64,000 bases of DNA from Lytechinus variegatus (lineage: Eukaryota > Echinodermata > Echinoidea > Temnopleuroida > Toxopneustidae), in NCBI RefSeq assembly GCF_018143015.1, contig NC_054746.1, positions 31,833,129 to 31,897,128 of the forward strand, given 5' to 3'. Shown here piece after piece: positions 1-10,129 of the stretch. Under the pieces are notes generated by a model. That model searched no databases. It was not told the origin of the DNA and saw nothing but the letters and a program-made list of their open reading frames with translations. The translations under genes and the position numbers were made by a program. Position 1 is the stretch's first letter, and every line of letters starts with the position of its first letter.

Positions 1-186
1 GTACCAAGACCGGAACTGTAACACAGTAAGGATGGTCAATATGAAGCGAGCTTCATTGAATTCCTCCAAGAGCTCTGTACTCTGTTCTGATCATTTTGAA
101 GATGCTTGCTTTGACCTGGGCAGACGATACGTCTTAAACAGGATGCTGTCCCAACCATATTTGATTTCCCGCCTCGTCTTCAGAAG
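1..186 (+). pseudogene. Broken copy of a THAP-domain exon
   Basis: This is the inverted, decayed copy of the exon at 11795-12000. It keeps the Cys-Ser-Asp-His-Phe block of the second half of a THAP zinc finger and the same splice donor (CAGAAG then GTACAG). Relative to the intact copy it lacks 4 bp just after the [11 protein letters not shown] segment, so the AVPT-type C-terminal motif is read out of frame. A Trp near the start of the exon is Arg here. The window begins inside the exon, so its 5' border cannot be seen. The call as a pseudogene rests on direct comparison of the two copies; a sequencing error is the main alternative. Confidence 0.6.
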
Positions 187-1346
187 GTACAGTGGATCTA
201 TATCATACATGCGTTCTAAAGAAAATATATATTCTGTTTTATCTACCTTTGTTTTGATAGAACATTGCTTTAATTATTCAATTTTCAGTAGCAAAATAGA
301 GATGAAAATTATCCTAATCAGGAGGATAACCATGGACCGGGGCCTATACTGTGTATTTACAGTAAACTACTAAATAAATATATTTTTTAAAATTTGGTTT
401 AACTCATAATCCTGGGCTACTTTGAGATTGCATAGCCCAGGGAGGGGGAGGTGGGCTTTTTTGGTCCCCCTCTTCAGATCTTGCCTCTGATCAAAACGAA
501 AACCAATGCACACATCAACATCAATGTAATCTGCAAGCATGGAACTAAAGGTTACAGAATTCATTAAAATTTATTGTTAATAAATTATTTATTGTTAATA
601 AATTAGTAATGCTAATTTATGCGTAATAGAGAATTCTTTGTTTTAAAGGTTAATCTCTAAAGAATTCCCGAAATTCTATGATTTCTAACAAAGTTGCTCA
701 AAAATAAATGGTAAATGACATTTCTAATCTTATGTATTTTATTGTTTCTATAATTCCATATGTATTTCTTTGTTTTGGGGCCTTATGTATTTTATAGTTT
801 TTTAATGGGATCTGTTCATGGCACTATTCTGATTATAAAAAGCAAAGATTTGATTATTTTCAACCAATAAGTGCAAGAATAATGATAAATTTGTCAATTA
901 TGACTGAAAATAGAATTTCCATTGGATTAAATGTGTATACAAAATAATATTTTTGAGCAATTTTTGGTCCGACATAAAACTCATAAAATGTTGCGTAACT
1001 GAATATCCGGGTGTCTCAAAAGCTCTGCAGAATTGACCAAAAAGTAATCATGGTACCTCATTTCTCATTGTGGACTTATCATGAAAAATGTGGATGGGGA
1101 GGGGAGCTTATTAAGCCCCCCCCCCCCCGGGCTAGATAGGGTTTATATATCATCATGTATATTTTTAAAAAAATTATCTTGTTGCAAGTCACTGCAAAAG
1201 GTTTGATTTCTAAACGAATATTGTTCTTCATGGATAATCGAATATTTGATTGAAAAATTATCTTTGAATAGTTATCTTTTCATTCTTGTATCTGTTTTTG
1301 TTCAATATTCTTTTTTCTTATTTTTTTATTAATTCGTCTCCTACAG

Positions 1347-1491
1347 AATTCACCAAACCAAGGTATTTCCCAAAAGACTTTTCGATTCAGCAAACAACCT
1401 CCCAGATACTGCAAAGACACCAGTGCCAAAGTCTTCAGCACCTTAATTTCTCGAAGACCACTCCTACTGAATACCAGAAAGTCCAAGAGGG
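1347..1491 (+). pseudogene. Broken copy of the exon following the THAP exon
   Basis: The segment starts after an acceptor-like CTACAG and ends before GGTAAAG, the same borders as its partner exon at 8886-9026 on the - strand. It is 145 bp where the partner is 141 bp. The net 4-bp difference breaks the open frame that the partner keeps through its Ser/Pro/Thr-rich linker. Stretches such as CCTCCCAGATACTGCAAAGA are shared exactly. Together with the frameshift in the preceding exon this copy cannot encode the same protein. Confidence 0.55.
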
Positions 1492-1495
1492 GTAA

Positions 1496-2204
1496 AGTGG
1501 AAGTCAACAACAATAATGGACTGTATTAAAACTTGGAGAAGAGGCTGAAAACCACACAGAAGTCCTACCTTATACATTACTTGCTTTTAAGTTTGGACAA
1601 ACATTGATTTGCACAACTTTACAACAAAAAATTTACGCTGTGTGGATTCTGATTATTTAAAATAGCTCAATGAAAACGTTTATCACTGGGCATGTAACAA
1701 AAATGAATTCATTGAATTTGAAGATGTCTTACAGTATATTCATTCTGATTTGAATGTCAGAAGAGAAAAAAGTTTGTGAAAAGTAGGAATGACGGCAAGC
1801 TGACAGAAGAATAGAATACATGTAGGATAGAACAAGGCCACAGTTATAAATGAGCTGTTGGATAGAGACAAAAAGATGAATTAAGAATGGGGGTGATAGA
1901 GAAATAGAGACAGGAATTGGGGAGCCTGTGATGAATGCCTGAGAAAGTAAAAATTACCATATTTTATTTTTTTAAGGATTTGAACAGTCAGGAAGAATGT
2001 GGTCTTTTTTCTGTTGTTATTTCTCAAAATACTGGTATGTTTTGTGTACAGAAAGGGGTATAATCCTTTGCAATAATCACTCTCACAGAAAATATTAACT
2101 AATCAAAAGAAAAGTCAAATATTTCACTGATTTACAATTGTTCGGTCACTCTCATATCTAAAGTTACCCCCCCCCCATCATTTCAAGGTATTGGAGAGAG
2201 AGGT
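1496..2204. other. No recognisable feature
   Basis: AT-rich sequence without an open frame of note, splice-bordered exon candidate or clear repeat structure. Confidence 0.5.
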
Positions 2205-2470
2205 TGGGCAGGACATGGCTGTCAGCAGAAAAAAATGCAGGGTGGGGCAAAACAATTTTGGGATATGTGCGAGGGAGCGAATGCGACAGAGCAGAATTTT
2301 GTGGGGGGATATATGCGAGAGAGCAAAATGACAGAAGGAAAATGCAGGGGCCAAGAGATTTGAGGAATATGTAAGAGGGAGCGAAGTGACCAAGCAGAAG
2401 AAATGTAGAGGACAACAAATTGTTGGGTATGTGAGGGAGCAAAGCAACCAATTAAAAAAGGAGGTTAGTC
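2205..2470. repeat. Degenerate tandem repeat, GGATATGTGCGAGGGAGCGAA type
   Basis: Four imperfect units share a core like GATATGTGCGAGGGAGCGAA followed by a GACAGAGCAGAA-like stretch, spaced about 45-65 bp apart. The long open frames seen on the - strand here (up to 95 codons) come from this repetition and have a low-complexity translation, so they are not called as genes. A homopolymer C run precedes the array. Confidence 0.5.
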
Positions 2471-2498
2471 AAAACGTTCTTGAATATGAGTAAGGAAG

Positions 2499-3212
2499 CA
2501 ACTTGTTCACTTCCGAGCAGTAGGACTCGTTTTAAAATAGCTTAGGAAATATGTGTTTCCTAAGCATGGTAAACACATATTGTAGGCCTATAGTACAATT
2601 TAGGTGCTCTAAGAGTTAAATTCTGAATGAGCTGCATTTGCTGGTAAATCATGCGCAGAGGATCTTTGTCTTTTATCCATTTCTACACTTTTCTTTAGAT
2701 TTCAGTTTTAAGGCGGGAAGGATCCCACCCTCCTGTGGATGCTAATATTTTGACTGACCCTGGGTAAATAGAATAATTACAAAAACAAAAATGATGTTTT
2801 AATATGAGATTTTTTAATGCCCTTGAAAGTCCACCATCTTTCTCACTCTCTCCATCTTTCTTTTTATTCATTTTAACTTTCCAATTCTTTCTCTCTTGAT
2901 ATCTATAAAGTTCAGGTTCACCCTTTTAACTTGCACTATTCCAAGCCCCCAACCAATTGGCATCCACAGGAATGGGGGAGTGGGGCTTCCCCCTAGAAAA
3001 TAAAGTCAAACAAAAGAAAAATGTGGAAAATAGAAATGGATAAAGACAAATAATCCTCTACGCATGTCTTACCTACCAATACAGTTCATTCACAATTTAA
3101 TTCTTGCAACACCTAAATTCTACTATGAGTTTACCATACTTAGAAAATGCATATTTCCTATGCCATTTTTAAACAAGTCCCTATCGCTGGGAGTGAACGT
3201 GTTGCTCACCAG
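2499..3212. mobile_element. Foldback element (long inverted arms)
   Basis: The left arm (about 2499-2700) and the right arm (about 3015-3212) are imperfect reverse complements. The left arm reads GCAACTTGTTCACTTCC and later AGGAAATATG, ACAATTTAGGTGCT, ATGCGCAGAGGAT and TCTTTTATCCATTTCTA. The right arm has the complements of all of these in reverse order. The centre is a CT-rich and G-rich loop. No target-site duplication is evident at this level of decay. Confidence 0.6.
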
Positions 3213-3236
3213 CACGAATTCGAAAATATTTTGATT

Positions 3237-3470
3237 GACCTGGGCCCGTTTCATAAAACATTTGCCGCAGCGGCAACTCCCATTTTCTGCGGCAAATCTC
3301 AAAACAGCGGCAAATGACAATTTCTGCGGCAATATTTGATGCAGCTATTTGAGCTGCGTCAAATATTTGCCGCAGATACTTTCAGGGGCAAATGACAATT
3401 TCTGCGACAATATTTGATCTATTTGAGTTGCGTCAAATATTGCAGCAGAAACGGCTTTTTCATCAAAATA
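3237..3470. repeat. Internally repeated element with TTTGCCGCAG motifs
   Basis: It begins with GGGCCCGTTTCATAAAACAT and contains several copies, in both orientations, of TTTGCCGC/GCGGCAAA, and of the blocks AATGACAATTTCTGCG and TTTGAGCTGCGTCAAATAT. The last two recur about 100 bp apart. It looks like a small non-autonomous element that has grown by internal duplication. There is no coding potential. Confidence 0.5.
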
Positions 3471-3815
3471 TCAACAATTTGGAGGGCCTAACAACCATAT
3501 TGCTAAAGTTTTTGATGATATTGAATTGATAAATTGCTTTTTGTCATTCTAAATAGAAAATACAGGTATTTTCACTCATTGACAAATAAAAGTAGATATT
3601 TATTGAATCACTAAATTTATTGAATTGAATTTACTGAATTTATTAAAGTCAAATTTATTTCATTAAATAGATACATAGGAACATCCATTGTGTTCCTGCA
3701 AATTTACACTTTAAAAAAGTATTTCTTTATCCTGTAAAAGAATGAAAAATTGTCTCAGTTTGTCAAAGATGTTGCGTCATTGGCTTTTGAGTTTCAATTA
3801 GATTCATTTCATTAT

Positions 3816-4071
3816 TCATAAGTGTTTTTTTTGCTGCTGTTGGTTTTTTTCTGATGTGTTTGTTGAAACTCCAGCTGAAGCTGTGGTTGCTGTTAACGTT
3901 CCCGGAGTGCTTGTTGGACACCTTGATGTTGTTGAGGTTGCCAGTGTGGTTTTTGCATCTCCTGCAGAAATTGTTGATGCTGCTGTAGTTGTTGCTGTTG
4001 GTCAATGTAGTGTTACATCTCCTGTGTGTTTGCTGCTGTTTTTGCTCCTACTGTGCATGTGATTGAAGTAC
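3816..4071 (-). CDS. Doubtful Thr/Gln-rich exon candidate
   Basis: On the - strand a pyrimidine-containing acceptor (CTATTTCAG) precedes a stretch whose codons are strongly Thr/Ala/Ser-rich in one frame and Gln-rich in another, as in low-complexity linkers of nuclear proteins. Neither frame is open from the acceptor: the Thr-rich frame has a TGA about 60 bp in, then stays open to a stop at 3816-3818. It could be a decayed 3' exon of the THAP gene that lies upstream on this strand, whose exon 8232-8566 is also Thr-rich. It could equally be a CAGCAA-type simple repeat. No function can be assigned. Confidence 0.2.
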
Positions 4072-4113
4072 CTGAAATAGTAATTAATTTATAATGCATA
4101 TGAGCAAGATACT

Positions 4114-4615
4114 CCCGGGGGGGGGGGCACTCGACCAAAAATGTGGTGGGGGTGTGCCGCGGGCGAGACAAAAACGGGGGCCTTGGAGCGGGCTTATTGT
4201 AAAAAGGAGGGTCCTCGGAACGGGCTTCGGAACGACAAATGTTTGTGAAAACGGGGGTCCTTGGAACGGATCGCCAGCGTGTGAGTGCGTATGCATCCCC
4301 ACGGAACGGTCATGCGTGCATGATGCAGCTAGCGCGGCCTCCGCCGGGGGAGCTCTGCGGCCGCTTTTCACCAAAATTCGACTCGTTCAATGCGATCGGA
4401 GCGGCGTAACGAAAAATATGCTAGCTTTGGAGCGGATTTCCCTCTTTTTTCTCGATAAGAAGAAAATGCTATGCCTTGGAGCGGCTTTCTTTGTTCTTTT
4501 TATCAACAAGGCAAAAATGCTATGCCTTGGAACGGAAATTTGAGTGTGAAAATGGGGGTCCCCTCCGCGGCACATACCCACTATGCATTATATACTGAGT
4601 GCCCCCCCCCCCGGG
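4114..4615. mobile_element. hAT-type MITE with C/G-homopolymer termini
   Basis: The element is flanked by an exact 8-bp duplication, AAGATACT (4106-4113 and 4616-4623). Its ends are inverted: CCCGGGGGGG...GCACTC on the left and GAGTGCCCCC...CCCGGG on the right. The inside is GC-rich and carries repeats of CCTTGGAGCGG and ATGCTATGCCTTGGA, plus a GGGGGTCCTTGGAACGG variant. An 8-bp duplication is the hallmark of hAT transposons. A 149-codon open frame on the + strand crosses the element boundary and has a repeat-like translation, so it is not called as a gene. Confidence 0.8.
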
Positions 4616-5264
4616 AAGATACTAAACTTATTCCTAATTTCAATTTCATTGTTAACCCTTAATAGAGTGGGGGGGGGGGGTGGAGGCACCTCTTGGTACT
4701 TTGCAAGATTTATCCAAATGGACAAGATCCTCAGGCACTCCCGGGATGACCTACCAGAATAGCCTCACAGTAAGGTGTATTAACAGGATTTTGTACTCAT
4801 AACATTCAGTTGATTTTGCATGAACTCAATTCATCAAATGAATGTAAAGGGTCTACCAGTAAAAAAAATTCTGTGAGCTTTTTCGGGTAATCTTTCTGAG
4901 TCCTTTTACTCCTTTAATGAAATATTAATAATTAAATACATGATGAAGTGAGTTTGACAGTTATTTGACATGTTGCATCTTATGTGCTAGTGGTGGGGTC
5001 AATCATTATAGAAATGCAGAATATACATGTACATGTACCAATTTGGCAAGAGAAAGCAAGTCACATTATCGACCAATGATTGATATTGGTTTGTTACTTT
5101 TGCAGCTGAAAAAAAAAATCATCAACACCTCAAACTAAGAGTTTAATTCTAAAATTTGGATTCCTGACAAAGAGCAAATCAAGAAGACAAAAATAATTCA
5201 AATTGTTATTATGACTTACTTTCTATGCCAAAATGAATCAGAATTATAAATAAGTTTAACTTAC

Positions 5265-5381
5265 CTTTAAAATCACATTTCTCGGCTCTTTATCTGGCTC
5301 TTCAAACCCTTCAGTTGTTGATTCTGGCATGACTTTCTGATACTATTTTGTGTCCTTCTGGAACTGTGGACAAAACCTCAC
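5265..5381 (-). CDS. Possible orphan exon
   Basis: On the - strand, TTTATTCCTTCAG (acceptor) and TTTTAAAG|GTAAGTTA (strong donor) bracket 117 bp. No frame is open from end to end, but a Met codon at 5330-5328 opens 22 residues (MPESTTEGFEEPDKEPRNVI...) that run in phase 0 into the donor. It might therefore be a first coding exon with 5' leader. It lies downstream of the THAP exons on the same strand, but joining it after 8232-8566 gives an immediate stop, so a shared transcript is not supported. Confidence 0.3.
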
Positions 5382-6034
5382 CTGAAGGAATAAATTAAAA
5401 TTTTCAAAAATTTTTGGCACTATAGTTTTTTTTCTCACATGAATACATTACATGTATATCAAAAGAAAAGAAAAGGAAACTTCATTTGACTATTAGGTTT
5501 TTGTCAGGGGGGGGGGGTAAAGGGGTCAAGATGGGTCAATATGATGAACAAAAATGCAATAGTAAATAATATATAAGGATCAATCTCTGGTTGAAAAACG
5601 TCACTTCATGCAATTATTCCTCATAATTCATCTTGCACACACATATACACATAGTGAGGATGGGTGAGAGAGAGCGAGCATCGTCATCGTACATGCAAAA
5701 AGTATTAAATCCATCACTGATGTATAGATGGGGGCCATGCCCCCCAGTCAGACTGCAGGTCCCAAGAGAGTGGCTTCTTTCATCCAAATGATATTCATGA
5801 CTTGAGATGTTTTGTATATTTAATGAGCTTGACGCGGACCATAACACCTTTTCATTCGGTCATTGCTGCTCTAACTGTGCATCGAATTTCATGAATTTGG
5901 TACCATTGTAAAGAAGAAGAATCATTCTTTCATGTCATATGTTTGGATTTATTCAAAGATTTTGTAATATAGGTTCAAAGTTTGATCTAAAATATGCTAT
6001 AAAATAAATATTTTCACCAGACAAAAGTTGCTAT

Positions 6035-6535
6035 TTTCACACTTTATTTGTGTTTGAGCCCAAATGATTTTTATATCATGATAAAGCTGAATATGTATGC
6101 TTTGAAACGATATAGGTTTCAAAATAAGAATTGGTTTAATCGGGTCAAGATCACACTTTTCATTTGCCAAGTACATAAAGCAGTTTGAAAACAAGAATAC
6201 TGCATTCTGATTGGTCAAATAGACCACCCAGTGGCAAATTCCAACGGTTCCAGTGCCAGGGTTCGTAGGAAGGTCACACTTCCCATGTGGTAATCTCCTC
6301 AAATACCCTGTGCCTGTTGTTCTGTGAACCTTATCCAGCCAATCAGAACTCTGGATTTCATGCAAGTACAAAATTACAGAAATCTCGTATTGTACCTTAG
6401 TGGGAAAAGTGTGATCTTGACCCGATTAAAAGGTGCCGCATATCAAGAGTGGCATTGTGAGAAAGAAAAGTTCAGCTTTATGGTGATATGGATATCATTG
6501 AGGCTCAAAATAAAAAGTTTGCACAATGTGCAAAA
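6035..6535. mobile_element. Foldback MITE
   Basis: Long inverted arms. The left arm contains TTTGTGTTTGAGCCCAAATGA, GATAAAGCTGA and AATCGGGTCAAGATCACACT. The right arm contains AGTGTGATCTTGACCCGATT, TTCAGCTTTATGGTGATATGG and GAGGCTCAAAATAAAAAGTT in reverse order. The centre is CCAAT-rich (GATTGGTCAAATAG, CCAATCAGAACTC). The open frames on either strand are by-products of the palindrome. Confidence 0.75.
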
Positions 6536-6687
6536 GAAAATGGAAGAAGAAAATTAAGTTTTGAGGCACACTTTCAGGCCAGAAATTTACTTATTTAACA
6601 AAGTATTGTATACAAAATAAATGACCAATATGAAAGAGTAACTTTTACTCTATCTGATAGTGCAATAATATTTAATTTAACTTGAGG

Positions 6688-7055
6688 TTAAAAAGAAATG
6701 CCAGTAGTTGCAGTAAACACTGATTTCATGAGAAAGTCTGGCTTAATTGTCAGTATATCATCGAGGATCTAGATTTGGTAAAGTTACATAAACTGAACTT
6801 TGTGAAATCTTGAAATCTACGCTGAAAAATGTTCACACTGAAGATCACCAACACAGATAGGCACACGTGGGACAGTGTATTATTATTGCTGGAATATGAG
6901 CTTATTTTGCTTATTTCTCAGCAATTACACAATTTCTTCCAGAATCCTTTGGCACATATTTTTTATTCATACAAACAGACACTTGGGTGGTCATTATATT
7001 AGATTCTGTAAAAAGTCATTTTGAGATCGTTACCAATACTGGAATTTCTCTTTAA
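6688..7055. mobile_element. TTAA-flanked MITE (copy 1 of a family seen again at 63599)
   Basis: TTAA at 6688-6691 and 7052-7055 borders imperfect inverted ends: AAAGAAATGCCAGTAG on the left and the complement of AGAGAAATTCCAGTATTGG on the right. The reverse complement aligns along its whole length with 63599-63984, sharing ATCTCAAAATGACTTTTTAC, GGATTCTGGAAGAAATT and TGTTGGTGATCTTCAGTGTG. The TTAA target suggests mobilisation by a piggyBac-like transposase; none is encoded here. Confidence 0.75.
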
Positions 7056-7149
7056 AACAGGTAAATTCTTAGACTCGAGAAAGAAAATCTCATGAATCAC
7101 AAGATTTTGCAAGGATTCAGCCACGAGATGATTTGGATGTATCTGGACT

Positions 7150-7425
7150 TTTTGCTCATTAGCATAGGGACCTGCGGTCTGACTGCCCCCCCCCCCAATG
7201 TTTAACGACCAAGAAAGAAAAGGAGAAAAAGAAAGAAAGCGAACGAGAAAGGGTGAAATAGAGAGTATTTACTGGATATTATTACGTCAAAATCTTTCCA
7301 AATTTTGATTTCTGTATTAAAAAGTTCTAAAATTTTGCACACTCCCTTCGCTCTCTTTGGAGAACTTTTGTTCCATTCGCCATATTTAGCCCTCTCAAAA
7401 TATTTGGCTCATTACGCCACTGAAT
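7150..7425. repeat. Diverged C-run repeat ending in TTACGCCACTG
   Basis: A homopolymer C run, an A/G-rich stretch, then ...CTCATTACGCCACTG. The layout resembles the copies at 10657-10918, 15108-15329 and 16019-16257, whose ends look like hAT termini (CAGTGGCG-type). No matching left terminus or target duplication could be read. Confidence 0.35.
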
Positions 7426-8231
7426 TCAATTGTAAGAATTTTATGTTTGCTTAATGTAGACTTAATCTAACCCTAATAAGACTGCCAGGGTATTTTGGAG
7501 GCAGGAAAGATGGGCGGAAGGGGAGTGGGGGCCCTCAAGATTGACCGTTAATTGCGCAATTGTGAAGAAATGCAAAATGCCTGCCACAGATGAAAAAATT
7601 GTATATTTGATCATTCTAAAATTATTTAGAATTATATGTTTTACTAAATCATGCATGAAATTAGAATTTGGCTGGAAATCTATAAACACAGACCTTGAAG
7701 TTTTTGTTCAGACACATAAAAATTAATTGATATCACATACCTTTCATATGTATTTTTTTCCTTTCTTAAGTATTTCTTTGTTTTTTTTTACTTTTTTTAT
7801 ATTGTTGACAAAATTTTCTGATCATAAGCACAATGAAATTAATAGATTTTAATCAGTAAAAATAAACATTAACCGGTACGATACAATTATGAATTCTGGC
7901 TAGAAACAGATTTTGCATTGGATTTGTCCATGAAATCACATTTTAGTGCAATTCTGACATGTGTACTTACACAATGCACAATGTTGCATAATTGCAGAAC
8001 CGGGTACCCAGGTGTCACAAATTTTGTCTGAACACTCATAAACTTTTTTTAAAAAAGGCTTTATAATGACGCGGCACAATCTTTCACGTTGTGGATTTAT
8101 CGTGAAAATTTTTGGGCTCCCACGGTCTTTTTAGGGTTAAATCAGATAGCACATCATGATGGGTTTTACTGATATTCATTCTGCAACCCATATTTCAAAG
8201 ACTATCCATCATATCTGACATTGATTTTTAC
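7426..8231. other. No gene recognised; faint similarity to the inverted-duplication intron
   Basis: Around 7900-8150 several short blocks (TTGCATAATTGCAGAACCGGGT, ACCCAGGTGTC, GTTGTGGATTTATCGTGAAAA, ATCATGATGG) resemble 985-1160 in the same orientation, suggesting a third, older copy of that intronic sequence. The rest shows nothing recognisable. Confidence 0.3.
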
Positions 8232-8566
8232 CTGTGGCAGTATGTTAGTCTCTGCATTTCTACAACTGTGGCCAAATATTCTACTACTAGTTCATTAGAT
8301 GGGCCCATGGCATTTTTCTTATTGTAGGAGACTGGCAAGCCCTGGCTTTGAAGTTCCTGGTATATCCTTCTCCAGCTGCAATATCTGGTCAGTTGAGGAC
8401 TTGGGGGCTTTGTGTCAGGAGTGGTCTTGGTAATGGCGGTGGCAATGGTGATGGCAGTGACAGAAGCAGACTTGGTGGTGGTGACTGCAATTGCAGCATT
8501 GTTGATGGTGGTATATGCCTCATCACGACCAACATTAGCTCCTGCTGCCATGCTGCTGGTCTCCAT
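8232..8566 (-). CDS. Probable exon of the THAP gene, Thr-rich linker region
   Basis: On the - strand the acceptor AACATAATAG precedes an ATG and a frame open for 111 codons to the donor CACAG|GTAAAAAT; reading on through the donor, the next codon is a stop. The acceptor is reached in phase 0, as needed after the exon at 8886-9026. The first half is Thr/Ala/Ile-rich (VTTTKSASVTAITIATAI). The second half is less biased and includes RYCSWRRIYQELQSQGLPV and LVVEYLATVVEMQRL. No domain is recognised. The frame either ends just past this exon or continues into an exon not seen. Moderate support: open frame, splice borders and phase agree, but there is no homology. Confidence 0.45.
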
Positions 8567-8885
8567 CTATTATGTTTTAAATAGAATAAAACATTAAAAC
8601 AATTGATTATTAACACATCAACTTCAGAACACTAGCATATTGATAATAAAACTTATAGATTAGCAGTCAAAGCATAAAATGAACTTCCACAGAAGAGTAC
8701 ATGTACCTTCTAATAGAATTTCAGACCACCTTGAGGATGTTATGCTCAAAGCAAGGTTTTTATTTGACAACATTGGTCAGAGGGACATGGATTTAAATGT
8801 CAGAATACAACTGGTATCATTGGTTGATCAATCATACTGTACAATACCCCATTTAGATATATGTTGCTGTTATCTTCCACTTTAC

Positions 8886-9026
8886 CCCTCTTAGATTTTT
8901 GGCATTGAGTAGTAGTCCCAGGGAAGGTGCTGAAGACTTTGGTACAGGTGTCTTTGCAGTATCTGGGAGGTTGCTTGCTGAATCTAAATGACTTTCTTTC
9001 GAGGGTTTCCCTGGTTTGTGTGCATT
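8886..9026 (-). CDS. Second visible exon of a THAP-domain gene
   Basis: 47 codons lie between the acceptor TTCTCGTACAG and the donor AGAGGG|GTAAAG, both intron phases being 0. This joins the upstream THAP exon (ends in phase 0) and the next candidate exon without a frame break. The product is a Ser/Pro/Lys-rich linker beginning NAHKPGKPSKESHLDS and ending in LLLNAKNLRG, as expected between a THAP finger and a downstream region. The duplicated copy at 1347-1491 keeps both splice sites but has lost the frame, so conservation is strongest at the borders. No independent domain is recognised. Confidence 0.5.
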
Positions 9027-9264
9027 CTGTACGAGAAGAGTGAATAAAAAAAAAAACATTAAAAAAAGAAGAAAAATTGAATAAACCGAGATGCAAGAAT
9101 GAAAAAATGACTTTAAATTTGTCAAATTAATATTCAATAGTACATTTAGAATAATATTTGTTTAGAAATGAATCCTTTTCAATGGACGTGCAGCAAAATA
9201 AACATGTTTAAATATTCATGATGATTTATTAACCCTATCTGGCCCCAAAGGAGGAAGGGGGGTC

Positions 9265-9851
9265 TTAAAGGAATGGTCCAGGCTGAAAATATTTATATCT
9301 TAATACATAGAGTAGAATCCACTGAGCAAAATGCTGAAAATGTCATCAAAATCGGATAACAAATAATAAAGTTATTGAAGTTTAAAGTTTAGCAATATTT
9401 TGAGAAAATAGTCATATCATGAATATTCATTAGGTGGGATGATGTCACATCCCCACTTTCTGTTTGGTTCATAAAATCATAATTTTTTCATTATTTCATA
9501 CATGTGTAAATGATGTGTCTCCATTATGATGAAATAAGTTTCAGCAATTAATATCTAATGTACTAAATCAGTTGTCAATCCAATTTTTCTAGTTCTTGGA
9601 GGATAAAATTTAATAAACATAATTTCATATAATAAAATTCAAAAGAACAATTTGAGATGTGACATCATCAGCCCACCTAATGAATATGCATGACGACCGT
9701 TTTCACAAACTACTGTTATAAATTATCAAATTCAATAACTTGATTATTTGTCATCTGATTTTGATGAAATTTTCGGCATTTTGCTCAGTGACTTCTACTC
9801 TATTTATTAAGCTACATGTATAAATATTTTCAGCCTGGACCATCACTTTAA
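9265..9851. mobile_element. TTAA-flanked MITE inserted in the THAP-gene intron
   Basis: Inverted ends AGGAATGGTCCAGGCTG and CAGCCTGGACCATCACT are each bordered by TTAA (9265-9268, 9848-9851). Long inverted arms continue inward (TCAAAATCGGATAACAAATA and its complement). The duplicated, non-inserted copy of the locus at 1100-1160 has one intact TTAA (1111-1114) at the matching place, which confirms both the element's ends and its target. Confidence 0.88.
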
Positions 9852-10129
9852 TAAGCCCCCCTCCACATGTTTTGCAATAATTCCACAGTTAGAAACATGT
9901 CCTCATATTTTTTTTGTTGGTCAAGTCTCGCAGAAGTTTAGGGACCAAGTTTGCGGCATCCGGATACGCAGTAATGCAACAATGTATGAGTTCATGTCGG
10001 ACCTTGAATTGCTCAAAAACATTATTTTTCTTACAAATCTAATCCAATGGAAATTCTATTTTAAATCATAAATGACAAATGCATCATTATTCTTGCACTT
10101 ATTGGTTGAAATTATAAAATCTTTGCTTT

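Larger units (their letters stand above)
1..1495 (+). repeat. Left arm of an inverted duplication (partner 8886-12000)
   Basis: Reading this arm forwards matches the reverse complement of 12000 down to 8886: THAP exon, intron, and next exon in the same order. The intron blocks that match include an AATTCTCT-rich segment near 640, a segment around 860-1020 (CAACCAATAAGTGCAAGAAT is exact), and the G-rich block near 1100-1130. The partner arm is about twice as long because it carries insertions, including a MITE (9265-9851) and a foldback element (about 10130-11395). Similarity is not recognisable after about 1500. Confidence 0.75.

Noticed and set aside
4094..4543. 149-codon + strand open frame
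   Set aside because: It crosses the border of a MITE with a clear target duplication; the translation follows the internal repeats and has no domain.
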